This document shows positions 53,488-61,758 of a stretch of DNA of 64,000 bases, piece after piece. This DNA is from JAGVPT01 sp963772165 (lineage in GTDB: Bacteria; Bacteroidota; Ignavibacteria; UBA10030; UBA8401). The DNA is taken from positions 620,001 to 684,000 of the forward strand of contig CAVYWA010000005.1 of NCBI GenBank assembly GCA_963772165.1, written 5' to 3'. The translations under genes and the position numbers were made by a program. The notes beneath the pieces are model-generated. The model made no database searches. It was given only the letters and a program-made list of their open reading frames with translations, and was not told the origin of the DNA. The number at the start of each line of letters is the position of its first letter. The first letter of the stretch is position 1.

Positions 53488-53737
53488 TCCGCACCGCTAC
53501 CCTAGGCAAGTGTGTTTAAAGAACCTCGTTCTTTTAAACGGTGGGTGTTTGCCTAACCGTTTCTTACTTCCACTGTCTGCTATCCTGCGAAGGCAAGAAG
53601 CCCGAAGGCGTTTCGCAAATCCGTTCCGCCGAAAGGGGAACAGCTGAGGCCTGTAATATGACGATTATGAGTCAAACTCCCTGTATAGTACAAATGTCAG
53701 GTTCTTTAATGTGATTGACTACGGCTGACGGTGCGGA
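53488..53737 (-). ncRNA. ssrS: Structured non-coding RNA between zapA and rny, 6S RNA candidate
   Basis: A 250-base region without coding potential is closed by a perfect nine-base-pair stem, TCCGCACCG / CGGTGCGGA (53729-53737 with 53488-53496), followed on the minus strand by TTTTTATTTT. Inside are a stem TAGGCAA / TTGCCTA enclosing a nearly perfect 12-bp hairpin GTTTAAAAGAAC / GTTCTTTAAAC, a hairpin GTTCC / GGAAC, and a GCC-TTCG-GGC tip. 6S RNA genes lie next to zapA in many bacteria, which suggests this identity. It is longer than typical 6S RNA (160-200 nt), so the name is tentative. No convincing promoter was found. Confidence 0.55.
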
Positions 53738-53760
53738 CTCAATTAGCCCAACAAAAGAGT

Positions 53761-53784
53761 AAAAAACCCTCCTACAATAGGTGG
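53761..53784 (-). terminator. Terminator after zapA
   Basis: Stem CCACCTA / TAGGAGG with one A-A mismatch and a three-base loop, followed by GTTTTTT, ten bases after the zapA stop. It separates zapA from the structured RNA. Confidence 0.6.
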
Positions 53785-53793
53785 CACATAGAA

Positions 53794-54084
53794 TTATCCA
53801 TTGCTTTGGAGTGACGTATCCAGGTAATTCGAGATCTTGACGATCTCGTTTTCGAAATTACTCATCAGCTCCCGGCTTTTGTCCTTCTCCTTCAACAAAT
53901 CTTCAGTGATGTTGAGCGCGGCTAGGACAGAAATTGTAAGCGGCGGCTGTTCAGGAATTTTATCGTGAATTGAATTAATCATCGCATCTACGTATCCGGC
54001 CACTTTTTTTGTGAACTCTTCGCTCTCACCTCGTAACGGATACTCAGACCCAAATATTTTAACTCGCACGCTTTTCCTGTCCAT
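53794..54084 (-). CDS. zapA: Cell division protein ZapA
   Basis: Crosslinks FtsZ filaments at the Z ring. 96 residues from MDRKSVRVKIFGSEYPLRG at 54084, with GGA upstream. The family core VAGYVDAMINSIHDKIPEQ and LAALNITEDLLKEKDKS, then a C-terminal coiled coil, are present. It is preceded by a small coiled-coil gene and followed by the 6S candidate and rny. Confidence 0.92.
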   Translation of the reverse strand: MDRKSVRVKIFGSEYPLRGESEEFTKKVAGYVDAMINSIHDKIPEQPPLTISVLAALNITEDLLKEKDKSRELMSNFENEIVKISNYLDTSLQSNG

Positions 54085-54161
54085 TGTTAATTCCAATGTG
54101 CTATCTAATTGTAAGTTGGGAAAATTTAGCAAACGTCAGCGATAACACTACCTCGTATAAT

Positions 54162-54500
54162 TTATAGATGGGAATTGATTTTATCCAAGATTGCCTTCAC
54201 TTTCTCATGCAACAGCATCCTCTCCTCTTTGTTGAGGCTTCCGTTGGAAACGGACGTTAGCAACATCGTATCGACTTCCTTTCGGAGTTTATCAATTTCA
54301 TTATCCTTGGCAGATAATTCGGTCTGCATCTGTAAAATTTTGGCTTCTAATTCGTTCGCCTTCAGTTGGATTGCGTGCTTCTCTTCACGCAAAGAACTGA
54401 TTGCCGTTGAGGCCGCATAGGCTCTTTCCCAAAGCTGTTTGAGCGCGGTCTCAAGAGAATTTTCTATGCTACTTATTTCCTGCTCAAGCTGTTCTTGCAC
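54162..54500 (-). CDS. Small coiled-coil protein, ZapB-like
   Basis: 112 residues from a GTG at 54500 preceded by AAAGG. Almost the whole chain is heptad-patterned coiled coil (IENSLETALKQLWERA, LREEKHAIQLKANELEAKI), ending in LLHEKVKAILDKINSHL. Its place directly before zapA and its size suggest a ZapA/ZapB-type division partner, but coiled coils give weak homology evidence. Confidence 0.75.
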   Translation of the reverse strand: MQEQLEQEISSIENSLETALKQLWERAYAASTAISSLREEKHAIQLKANELEAKILQMQTELSAKDNEIDKLRKEVDTMLLTSVSNGSLNKEERMLLHEKVKAILDKINSHL

Positions 54501-54533
54501 ATCAGACCTTTTGCATTGATCGCAATAACACTA

Positions 54534-56981
54534 TCAACTTCGGAGTTCCGCACCAAATTTGCTGCAAACCTCGGACACAACTTTTTTTATGACCGCGTCG
54601 GCTTCGGCTTCTGTCAGAGTCTTTTCCAAAGAAGTCATCTCCAGCGCGAACGCTAAACTTTTTTTCCCTTCTCTGAGCGGCTCTCCTTCAAAAACGTCGA
54701 ACAGCGTCGCTTTTTTCAACAACGGCGATCCGCTTGCGCGTATCACCTGCTCAACACTTTCCACCAGAACTTTCTTTTCTACAATGAAGGCCAAATCACG
54801 CGTAACCGGAGGAAATTTCGGCGATGGAATGTAGCTTTTGAAGCCTTTTTCCTCTTGAGTCAATTCTTCAATGCTTAGCTCGGAAACATAAACATCACTT
54901 TCAAGTGAAAATTTTTTGAGCAATTCCCTTTTCACCTTGCCCAGAAAGCCGATGTAAGTGCCATTTTTTTCAACGGCTATAGTCTCTTCAGTTAAAGCAC
55001 TACGGCTATCATAGCAAATAAATTGAAATTTGTCAAGTAGAATTTTGTTCAACAGGCCCTCGACAACCCCTTTCATGTCGTAAATATCGACTAAACGGTC
55101 ATCTGAATACCATCCAACCCGACTTTTCCTTCCTGCCAAACATAACGAGAGAACCTTTTTTTCCAAAAAGCCTGGGATGACAGAGCCCGGTTCAGTTTTC
55201 TGGACCTTTTTGTATGTTCTCCCGATTTCATATGCCCTGATATCATTTGTGCCGTAATTAGAGTTGTAGAAAACAGTTTGTAACATGCTGCTCACCATGC
55301 TCGGGCGCAACGCGGAGAGGTCTTTGCTAATCGGGTTCTTGATTTGAATTATGGAATCAGAGAACATTTTGGCAACGTGCTCGTCGATGAGGCTATTGGT
55401 CACAACTTCGTTAAAACCCAGCCCTTCAAGTGAACAACGAATATCATCCACAATATTTCGGCTTGAGATGTAGTGCGAAAAGTCTACGGTGGCGGTCATT
55501 GTATCGGCAATATGAGAATAACCGTGAAGCCTCGCTATCTCCTCAATGATATCTATTTCTTGCTCCATGTCCGGACGAAAAGTAGGTACAGTGCAGGCAA
55601 AATTCCCGCCGGAAGCTGGTCGGATTTTAATACCGATCGGCGGCAGCATCTTTTTTATGCGAGAGGCCGAAATGGTTGTCCCGAGTATTCTATTCACCCG
55701 AGAAATCCTGAGTCCGATTGCCCTTTCCTTTATTTTTTTAGGATAGACGTCAACAATTCCTTTTTGTACTCGTCCCCCTGCAATTTCCGAAAGAAGCATT
55801 GCTGCTCGGTTTGCCGCGAAGACTGTTCCGTTGGGGTCTGTTCCCCTTTCGAACCTGTACGAAGCATCGGAAGAAATTCCGAGTTGTTTTGCAGTTCTAC
55901 GAACGCTTGCTTGCCCAAAGCAGGCGCTTTCAATGAGAACTGATGTCGTGGCATCTGCTATCTCCGAATTCTGACCGCCCATCACCCCGGCGATTGCAAC
56001 GGACCTTTCATTATCACAGATCATCAGCGTTGATGATGAGAGTGTGCGCTCCGTCCCGTCGAGCGTCGTAAATTTTTCTCCTTCGAGCGCATCCTTAACG
56101 ATAATCTTTCCGCCGAGAAGTTTCGTATAGTCAAACGCGTGTAAGGGCTGGCCCGACTCATACATTACGAAATTAGAGATGTCGACAACATTATTGATCG
56201 GCCTGATGTTACAGGATTTAAGAAGTGATTGGAGCCATTGCGGAGATGGAGCAACTTTAACATCTGTGATCAGTCGAGCGGAATAGCGAAGGCATGCTTC
56301 TTTATTTCGAATCTCGATTGAGATACGCTTCGTAATATCGCTCCCCTTTTCTTCGCGAAATTTTGTTTTTGGGACAAGAACTTTTGCCTTCAATATCGCG
56401 GCCGCTTCTCTCGCGACGCCTATATGACTCAAGCAGTCGGGACGGTTCGGCGTTACCCCGATCTCGAACGCGACGTCGTCCAAACCCAAATACTTTGCCA
56501 ACGGCATTCCGGTATTCGCGGAGGGGTCGAGGATAAGAATGCCGCTGGCATCCTTGCCGAGTCCCAGTTCGTATTCCGAACATATCATTCCACTTGATTC
56601 TTCTCCACGGACCTTAACTTTTGAAAGGGTAAACGGTTTCCCTTCCGGGTCGTGTTGGTTTTTCGGAACGACGGCACCTATTAAACCCACAGCAACTTTT
56701 TCTCCGGCAAGGACATTCGGAGCACCGCACACTATTTGGAGTGTCGAGGATGTTCCGGGAGATTTCTCTCCTTCGACTCTGACATTACAAACAGAAAGCC
56801 TGTCCGCGTTAGGATGTTTCCTTACAGAGACGACTTCGCCGACAACAAAATTTTCAAATGAGCGTCCGAGTTGATCGATGCTCTCCACCTCTAAGCCAAC
56901 CGAGGTGAGCATGTGAGCTAATTCTTCAGGGCTAATGTTAAATTGAACGTAACGACGTAACCAATTGAGAGAGATGCGCAT
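54534..56981 (-). CDS. pheT: Phenylalanine-tRNA ligase beta subunit
   Basis: 815 residues, full length. N-terminal MRISLNWLRRYVQ, tRNA-binding OB domain (VVSVRKHPNADRLSVCNV), B3/B4 editing domain (GVTPNRPDCLSHIGVAREAA), B5 domain and the C-terminal anticodon-binding domain (KFPPVTRDLAFIVEK). It acts as a heterotetramer with PheS. Eleven bases separate it from pheS. Confidence 0.97.
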   Translation of the reverse strand: MRISLNWLRRYVQFNISPEELAHMLTSVGLEVESIDQLGRSFENFVVGEVVSVRKHPNADRLSVCNVRVEGEKSPGTSSTLQIVCGAPNVLAGEKVAVGLIGAVVPKNQHDPEGKPFTLSKVKVRGEESSGMICSEYELGLGKDASGILILDPSANTGMPLAKYLGLDDVAFEIGVTPNRPDCLSHIGVAREAAAILKAKVLVPKTKFREEKGSDITKRISIEIRNKEACLRYSARLITDVKVAPSPQWLQSLLKSCNIRPINNVVDISNFVMYESGQPLHAFDYTKLLGGKIIVKDALEGEKFTTLDGTERTLSSSTLMICDNERSVAIAGVMGGQNSEIADATTSVLIESACFGQASVRRTAKQLGISSDASYRFERGTDPNGTVFAANRAAMLLSEIAGGRVQKGIVDVYPKKIKERAIGLRISRVNRILGTTISASRIKKMLPPIGIKIRPASGGNFACTVPTFRPDMEQEIDIIEEIARLHGYSHIADTMTATVDFSHYISSRNIVDDIRCSLEGLGFNEVVTNSLIDEHVAKMFSDSIIQIKNPISKDLSALRPSMVSSMLQTVFYNSNYGTNDIRAYEIGRTYKKVQKTEPGSVIPGFLEKKVLSLCLAGRKSRVGWYSDDRLVDIYDMKGVVEGLLNKILLDKFQFICYDSRSALTEETIAVEKNGTYIGFLGKVKRELLKKFSLESDVYVSELSIEELTQEEKGFKSYIPSPKFPPVTRDLAFIVEKKVLVESVEQVIRASGSPLLKKATLFDVFEGEPLREGKKSLAFALEMTSLEKTLTEAEADAVIKKVVSEVCSKFGAELRS

Positions 56982-56992
56982 AGTTGTACAAA

Positions 56993-58024
56993 TTAAAACT
57001 GTTTTAGAAACCTTATATCGTTTTCAAAGAGAAGGCGGATGTCGGAAATGTTATGACGCAGCAGTGTTGTTCGTTCAACGCCGATTCCAAATGCGAAGCC
57101 AGAAAATTCTTCAGGATCATACCCTACATTCTTTAAGACGTTCGGATGGACCATACCTGCGCCAAGGATCTCGAGCCATCCCGATTGTTTGCACACACGG
57201 CACCCTTTTCCGGAGCACAAGAAGCACGTGATGTCCATCTCAAGGCTGGGCTCAGTAAAGGGAAAGAAGCTGGGGCGGAATTTATATTTTAGATTACTTC
57301 CATAAAATTCACGGGCGAAGGCAACAAGCGTTCCCTTCAGTTCACTGAAACTCACGTTCCTGTCTACGTACAACCCTTCAACTTGATGAAACAGGCAGTA
57401 GCTTCTTGCACTAATCGCCTCGTTTCGATAAACCCGGCCCGGCATGATTACCCGCAACGGCGGTCGGCGTTCTTTCATTACCCGTATTTGAACCGGCGAA
57501 GTGTGCGTTCGCAGCAAGATGTTATCTTCAATAAAAAACGTGTCCTGCATGTCCCGCGCCGGATGGTTTGGGGGAAAATTCAGAGCTTCGAAATTATGAT
57601 AATCGTCCTCAATTTCCGGACCATCGACGACACTGAACCCCATTGCGGAGAAAATGGCAGAGATGTCCGAAAGGGTTTGAGTGATTGGATGGCGTGTGCC
57701 CACCGGCGGAGTTCTTCCCGGGAGTGTCAGATCGATGAAACTCTCTTTGCCGGCGCCGGCTGACTCGATGTGCTCTTTCGCTGATTGATACAGCGAATCG
57801 ACGAACGCGCGAAGTTCGTTGAGCTGCTTTCCAAAAGCCGGTTTCAATTCCGGCGGGACTGATTTAAGTTCGTCGAAAAGCTGTCCGACGCTCCCCTTTC
57901 GGGCGAGGAATTCGATTCGAAACTTTTCCAAGCCTTCCGGAGAAACGATGGTTCCGGCAGCGGTTTGAGCATTCTCGCGAACCGAATGGATGGACTGTTC
58001 TAAGTTCGTAGACGAATCAGGCAT
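56993..58024 (-). CDS. pheS: Phenylalanine-tRNA ligase alpha subunit
   Basis: 343 residues from MPDSSTNLEQSIHSV at 58024; an upstream in-frame region runs through the rplT terminator and is rejected. Coiled-coil N-terminus, then the class II core with TRHPITQTLSDI, RTHTSPVQIRVM, motif 2 RVYRNEAISARSYCLFHQVEGL, and motif 3 GFAFGIGVERTTLL. A four-cysteine zinc-type insert (CFLCSGKGCRVCKQSGW) is present, as in many non-enterobacterial PheS. A terminator sits 22 bases upstream of the start. Confidence 0.97.
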   Translation of the reverse strand: MPDSSTNLEQSIHSVRENAQTAAGTIVSPEGLEKFRIEFLARKGSVGQLFDELKSVPPELKPAFGKQLNELRAFVDSLYQSAKEHIESAGAGKESFIDLTLPGRTPPVGTRHPITQTLSDISAIFSAMGFSVVDGPEIEDDYHNFEALNFPPNHPARDMQDTFFIEDNILLRTHTSPVQIRVMKERRPPLRVIMPGRVYRNEAISARSYCLFHQVEGLYVDRNVSFSELKGTLVAFAREFYGSNLKYKFRPSFFPFTEPSLEMDITCFLCSGKGCRVCKQSGWLEILGAGMVHPNVLKNVGYDPEEFSGFAFGIGVERTTLLRHNISDIRLLFENDIRFLKQF

Positions 58025-58046
58025 TGTCTTAGCACTATTCTTCTGG

Positions 58047-58095
58047 AATAAAACAAAACTTCCCGCCGACACCGATAGCATGGCATGGCGGGAAG
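58047..58095 (-). terminator. Terminator between rplT and pheS
   Basis: Nine-base-pair stem CTTCCCGCC / GGCGGGAAG (58087-58095 with 58059-58067), 19-base loop, then TTTTGTTTTATT on the minus strand. It starts eight bases after the rplT stop and ends about 22 bases before the pheS start. Confidence 0.85.
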
Positions 58096-58102
58096 AAAAA
58101 TA

Positions 58103-58450
58103 TTAGGCTTTAACAAATTTTACAACTTCTGCAAATGCTTCCGGGTTTCCGACCGCTAGTTCTGCAAGAACTTTACGGTTGATGTCGACCTGCTTCTTGT
58201 GCATGCCGTCAATGAGTGTGGAATAGGTTATTCCGTGCAATCGGGCTGCGGCATTGATGCGCGCAATCCATAATTGTCGGAAGGTTCTCTTTTTTGCTTT
58301 TCTGTCCCGGTAGGCAAATTGATAGCCTTTATCAACGCTGTGTTTGGCTACCGTCAGGACTTTGCTTCTCGCACCCCAATAGCCTTTCGCTTCTTTGAGA
58401 ATTCTCTTGCGACGGCGATGGGAGGCAACTTTGTTTTGCGAACGTGGCAT
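58103..58450 (-). CDS. rplT: 50S ribosomal protein L20
   Basis: 115 residues, MPRSQNKVASHRRRKRILK, with GYWGARSKVLTVAKHSVDKG, AYRDRKAKKRTFRQLWIARINAA. Large-subunit assembly protein; L20 is also the known autogenous repressor of the infC-rpmI-rplT operon in model bacteria. 55 bases from rpmI. Confidence 0.98.
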   Translation of the reverse strand: MPRSQNKVASHRRRKRILKEAKGYWGARSKVLTVAKHSVDKGYQFAYRDRKAKKRTFRQLWIARINAAARLHGITYSTLIDGMHKKQVDINRKVLAELAVGNPEAFAEVVKFVKA

Positions 58451-58505
58451 AGTTGCTCTTTTCTCCTTTGGTGGTTATGAAATGGAAGTGGATTAGATAA
58501 ACAAT

Positions 58506-58700
58506 TTACATGATCAACAAACGTTTGATATTTTTTTCGTCAACCGCCGAGATCAGTCCCGGGCGGCGAAGATGACGTTTGCGTTTTGTAGATTTGCTTG
58601 TGAGAATATGTCTCCTGTTCATTTTATGGCGTTTGATCTTCCCGGTTCCGGTGACCTTAAACGTCTTGCGAGCACTCCGGTGCGACTTCATTTTTGGCAT
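58506..58700 (-). CDS. rpmI: 50S ribosomal protein L35
   Basis: 64 residues, MPKMKSHRSARKTFKVTGTG, then KIKRHKMNRRHILTSKSTKRKRHLR; the normal L35 length and very basic composition. 14 bases after infC. Confidence 0.98.
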   Translation of the reverse strand: MPKMKSHRSARKTFKVTGTGKIKRHKMNRRHILTSKSTKRKRHLRRPGLISAVDEKNIKRLLIM

Positions 58701-58714
58701 GTTTTCCCTTTGTA

Positions 58715-59275
58715 TTATGCTTGTTTGTTCTCTGTTTCAGATTTCTCCGGTTTGACCTTGGCCGACTTGTCCGGCGCGTAAAAGACAATCATATTGCGCC
58801 CTTCCATGTGCAAGGGTTGGTCGATCTTTGCGACATCAACAAGGCGCTCCGTCAATCTATTCAGCAGGCTCTCACCGTGATCTTTGTAGGTGATCTCACG
58901 CCCCTTAAAGATAACCGTTGCTTTCACTTTATGCCCGTCGGCAATAAATTGCAGCGCGTGCTTCGCTTTAAACTCGAAATCGTGGACATCCGTGTTCGGA
59001 TGAAAACGAAGCTCCTTGACCAAGCTTACATGCTGGTGTTTTTTCTGTATTTTTTCTTTCTTTTGAAGTTCGTATTTATACTTTCCGAAGTCCATGATTT
59101 TACAGACCGGCGGCACGGCATTCGGAACAACTTCAATAAGGTCTTTACCTTTTTGCTGCGAAATCGTCAGCGCATCACGCGGTGTCATTACTCCAAGCTG
59201 CTGGCCATTGTCGTCGATGACACGAATTTGCGCCGTGCGGATTTCTTCGTTTATACGAGGACCTTTACTTTTGAT
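58715..59275 (-). CDS. infC: Translation initiation factor IF-3, predicted AUC start codon
   Basis: Keeps ribosomal subunits apart and rejects non-standard start codons. About 186 residues: KGPRINEEIRTAQIRVIDD, KCIMDFGKYKYE-type PVCKIMDFGKYKYELQKK, LRFHPNTDVHDFEFKAKHALQF, the C-domain ATVIFKGREITYKDHG. There is no ATG, GTG or TTG between the thrS stop and the conserved start of the protein. AGGAG (59284-59288), overlapping the thrS stop, stands eight bases before an in-frame ATC at 59275-59273. An in-frame extension upstream is only the end of thrS in another frame. infC starting with AUU/AUC is known in other bacteria and lets IF-3 control its own synthesis. Confidence 0.9.
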   Translation of the reverse strand: MKSKGPRINEEIRTAQIRVIDDNGQQLGVMTPRDALTISQQKGKDLIEVVPNAVPPVCKIMDFGKYKYELQKKEKIQKKHQHVSLVKELRFHPNTDVHDFEFKAKHALQFIADGHKVKATVIFKGREITYKDHGESLLNRLTERLVDVAKIDQPLHMEGRNMIVFYAPDKSAKVKPEKSETENKQA

Positions 59276-59286
59276 GCGTGTATCTC

Positions 59287-61228
59287 CTATGCGGTGATGG
59301 ATTTCTGTTGGATTTCGTGTTGGATTTGCTCGGTAAACTTTTTGAGCGCAATGCTTCCCAGGTCTCCTTTTTTGTGCTGGCGGACGGAGACGGTGCCTGC
59401 CGCTTTTTCTTTTTCCCCCACGACAAGCATATAAGGAACTTTCTTTAATTCCCAATCGCGAATCTTATAGCCGACTTTTTCGTTCCGGTCGTCATATTCA
59501 ACCCGGATGTCAGCTTTCTTCAGTTCTTCGAATATTGCCTTGCCATATTCCGCATGAACGTCGGTGATGGGAATGACGACAGCCTGCACCGGAGCCAGCC
59601 AGAGTGGAAAGTCTCCGGCAAAGTGTTCGATGAGAATGCCGATGAACCTTTCGAACGATCCGAACGGCGCCCGGTGAATGATCACCGGTCGATGTTTTTG
59701 CCCGTCGCTGCCCGTATACTCAAGCTGAAATCGTTCTGGCATAACGTAATCTACCTGAACAGTACCCGAGCTGCCAGGTTCTCCCTATTGCATCTTTGAC
59801 CATGAAATCGATCTTCGGACCGTAGAACGACGCCTCGCCGATTCCGATGAAGTAGTCGAGCTTCATTTCGTCGGCGACTTCTTTGATCTCACGCTGTGCT
59901 TGTTCCCAGAAAGCAGCTTCGCCTCCAAATTTCTCGACGTTTTTGTCATCGCGGAAAGAGAGCCGTGTTGTCACTTCCATTCCGAAAGTCCGAAAAACAA
60001 ACTGAGTCAATTCCACGGTTCGCGCAATTTCATCTTTGAGTTGGTCGTGCGAACAATAGATGTGAGCATCGTCTTGGGTAAAGCCGCGCACGCGTGTCAG
60101 ACCGCTCATTTCGCCGGACTGCTCATAGCGGTAGACTGTGCCAAATTCCGACAAACGAATCGGCAGATCGCGATACGACCTGGGCTTCGCCGAATAAATT
60201 TGATGATGGTGAGGGCAGTTCATCGGTTTCAGCAGAAACTGCTCGCCGTCTTCCATCGTTATCGGCGCGAATTGCGAATCTTTGTAGTACGGGTAATGTC
60301 CCGATGTTTTGTATAATTCTAAATTTGCGATGTGCGGAGTTACGACCGGCAAATACCCGCGCTTCTGCTGCTCTTCGCGCAAGAACTTTTCCAAACTCTC
60401 CCGGACGATTGTCCCTTTAGGTAGCCACAGCGGCAATCCGCTCCCCACTTTTGGGGTCAGGAGAAATAATTCCATCTCAGCACCGATCTTTCGATGGTCA
60501 CGGCGCTTGGCTTCTTCAATCCTGAAAAGATATTCGTCGAGTTCCTGCTTCGTCGGGAATGTGATGCCGTAAATCCTCTGAAGCATTTTATTCTTTTCGT
60601 TGCCTCTCCAGTAGGCACCGGCAACGCTCATCAATTTGATGAACTTGATTCTTCCCGTCGAAGGGATGTGAGGACCATAGCAGAGATCTGTAAAATTTCC
60701 TTGGTGATACATGCTGATCGTTTGCCCCTTGAACTCGTTCAGCAATTCAAGTTTATACTGATCTCCTTTTTTCTTGAAGTAATCGACCGCGTTTTCCCAT
60801 GGGACTTCTTCACGCTGATATGGCACATCGCGGCCGGCGAACTCTTTCATCTTCGATTCAATCGCCGCAAGGTCTTCGTTCGTTAATGAGTGGTCTCCCA
60901 TGTCGATATCGTAGTAAAACCCGTTATCAATGGAAGGTCCTATGCCGAATTTTGTTCCCGGGAACAATGCCTCAATTGCCTCGGCCATTAAATGAGCAGA
61001 GCTGTGCCAGTACGTGGATTTCCCTTCCTGGGCATCCCAGGTATTGATTTTTACCGCAGCGTTGTCAGTGATCGGACGGCTTAAATCCCATACTTCGCTG
61101 TTCACGGTAACCGAAAGCGCATTTTTTGCCAAACCACGGCTGATGCTTTCCGCGATCTGAATTCCCGTAATTCCGCTTTCGAATTCTTTTGTGTTGTTAT
61201 CAGGAAAAGTAATTGTAACTTTTTTCAT
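59287..61228 (-). CDS. thrS: Threonine-tRNA ligase (one-base frameshift)
   Basis: 646 residues when corrected. N-terminal TGS domain (MKKVTITFPDNNTKEF), editing domain with HSSAHLMAEAI and CYGPHIPSTG, class II core with MNCPHHHQIY (zinc Cys), RVRGFTQDDAHIYC, and the anticodon-binding domain (VVIPITDVHAEYGK). The frame breaks at the CCC at 59765-59767. Straight reading ends at 59720. Removing one base gives GRTWQLGTVQVDYVMPERF, the universally conserved continuation. ThrRS is essential, so this is almost certainly a sequence error. A terminator-bearing leader precedes it. Confidence 0.94.
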
Positions 61229-61241
61229 CAGGCTATAACCC

Positions 61242-61275
61242 AAAAAATAAAAAATCGGAGCGAGCAATCTCCGAT
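61242..61275 (-). terminator. Intrinsic terminator in the thrS leader (attenuator candidate)
   Basis: Stem ATCGGAG / CTCCGAT (61269-61275 with 61254-61260), eight-base loop, then TTTTTTATTTTTT on the minus strand. It ends 14 bases before the thrS start codon, downstream of the predicted thrS promoter. Confidence 0.8.
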
Positions 61276-61346
61276 GCACAGACTACCTCATTCACATTGC
61301 ATTCCGTAATGAATCACTTCCAGTAATTGCTCCCTTGTTTACATAT

Positions 61347-61375
61347 AAAGTAGCAAAAAGAGAAGAGAAATGCAA
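61347..61375 (-). promoter_or_regulatory. Promoter of the thrS-infC-rpmI-rplT operon
   Basis: TTGCAT (61370-61375), 17-base spacer, TACTTT (61347-61352) on the minus strand. Transcription would begin near 61340 and yield a leader of about 110 bases that contains the terminator. Confidence 0.55.
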
Positions 61376-61414
61376 CAAACAATCGCATTTGATAGTGGGT
61401 CATTTTGGATGAAT

Positions 61415-61598
61415 GTCATTGCGATCCCGCTCGAAGAGCGGGAGAAGTGGCGCTTTACGCCACCACGTACTGCGTGGCAATCTTTTTGTATAATGGAGAT
61501 TGCACCACTGTACGGGACACCGGACAGCGGGACAATTCCTTTGTTTCATGAGGACTGCTTCCTCTCCCGATGAAAAGCGTCGGGATACTCGCAATGAC
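61415..61598. repeat. Palindrome-rich interspersed repeat with 10-bp terminal inverted repeats
   Basis: GTCATTGCGA (61415-61424) and TCGCAATGAC (61589-61598) are perfect inverted repeats bounding 184 bases of consecutive hairpins: CCCGCTC/GAGCGGG (61426-61442), TGGCG/CGCCA (61448-61462), CCACG/CGTGG (61463-61477), GCAATCT/AGATTGC (61477-61503) and CCCGA/TCGGG (61566-61584). Elements with this GTCATTGCGA...TCGCAATGAC border recur in intergenic regions of many Bacteroidota-like genomes. It sits in the 530-base gap between the peptidase and thrS. The remaining bases, 61599-61758, show no feature. Confidence 0.75.
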
Positions 61599-61758
61599 TT
61601 TATTTCTCAAAGCAGCCCGCCGCCTGCCATGAAGCGGTGCCACGGTTTGAACTTCCGTTAGACGCCTTCCTGAGTTACTTTACTGAATATTCCGCCATGC
61701 CGCGTTTTTTCGGATAAGATGTCCAACCGCTATAACTGAATAATGCCCTATCAGAAGT

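Noticed and set aside
59720..59770. Programmed frameshift in thrS
   Set aside because: No slippery heptamer with downstream stimulator, and the same kind of homopolymer change occurs in unrelated genes, so an error is simpler.
61290..61320. Leader peptide for threonine attenuation
   Set aside because: The one short frame (GTG at about 61315, nine codons) contains no threonine codons and has only a weak ribosome-binding site.
61276..61340. T-box riboswitch in the thrS leader
   Set aside because: I looked for the conserved T-box sequence and specifier loop and did not find them; only simple hairpins are visible.
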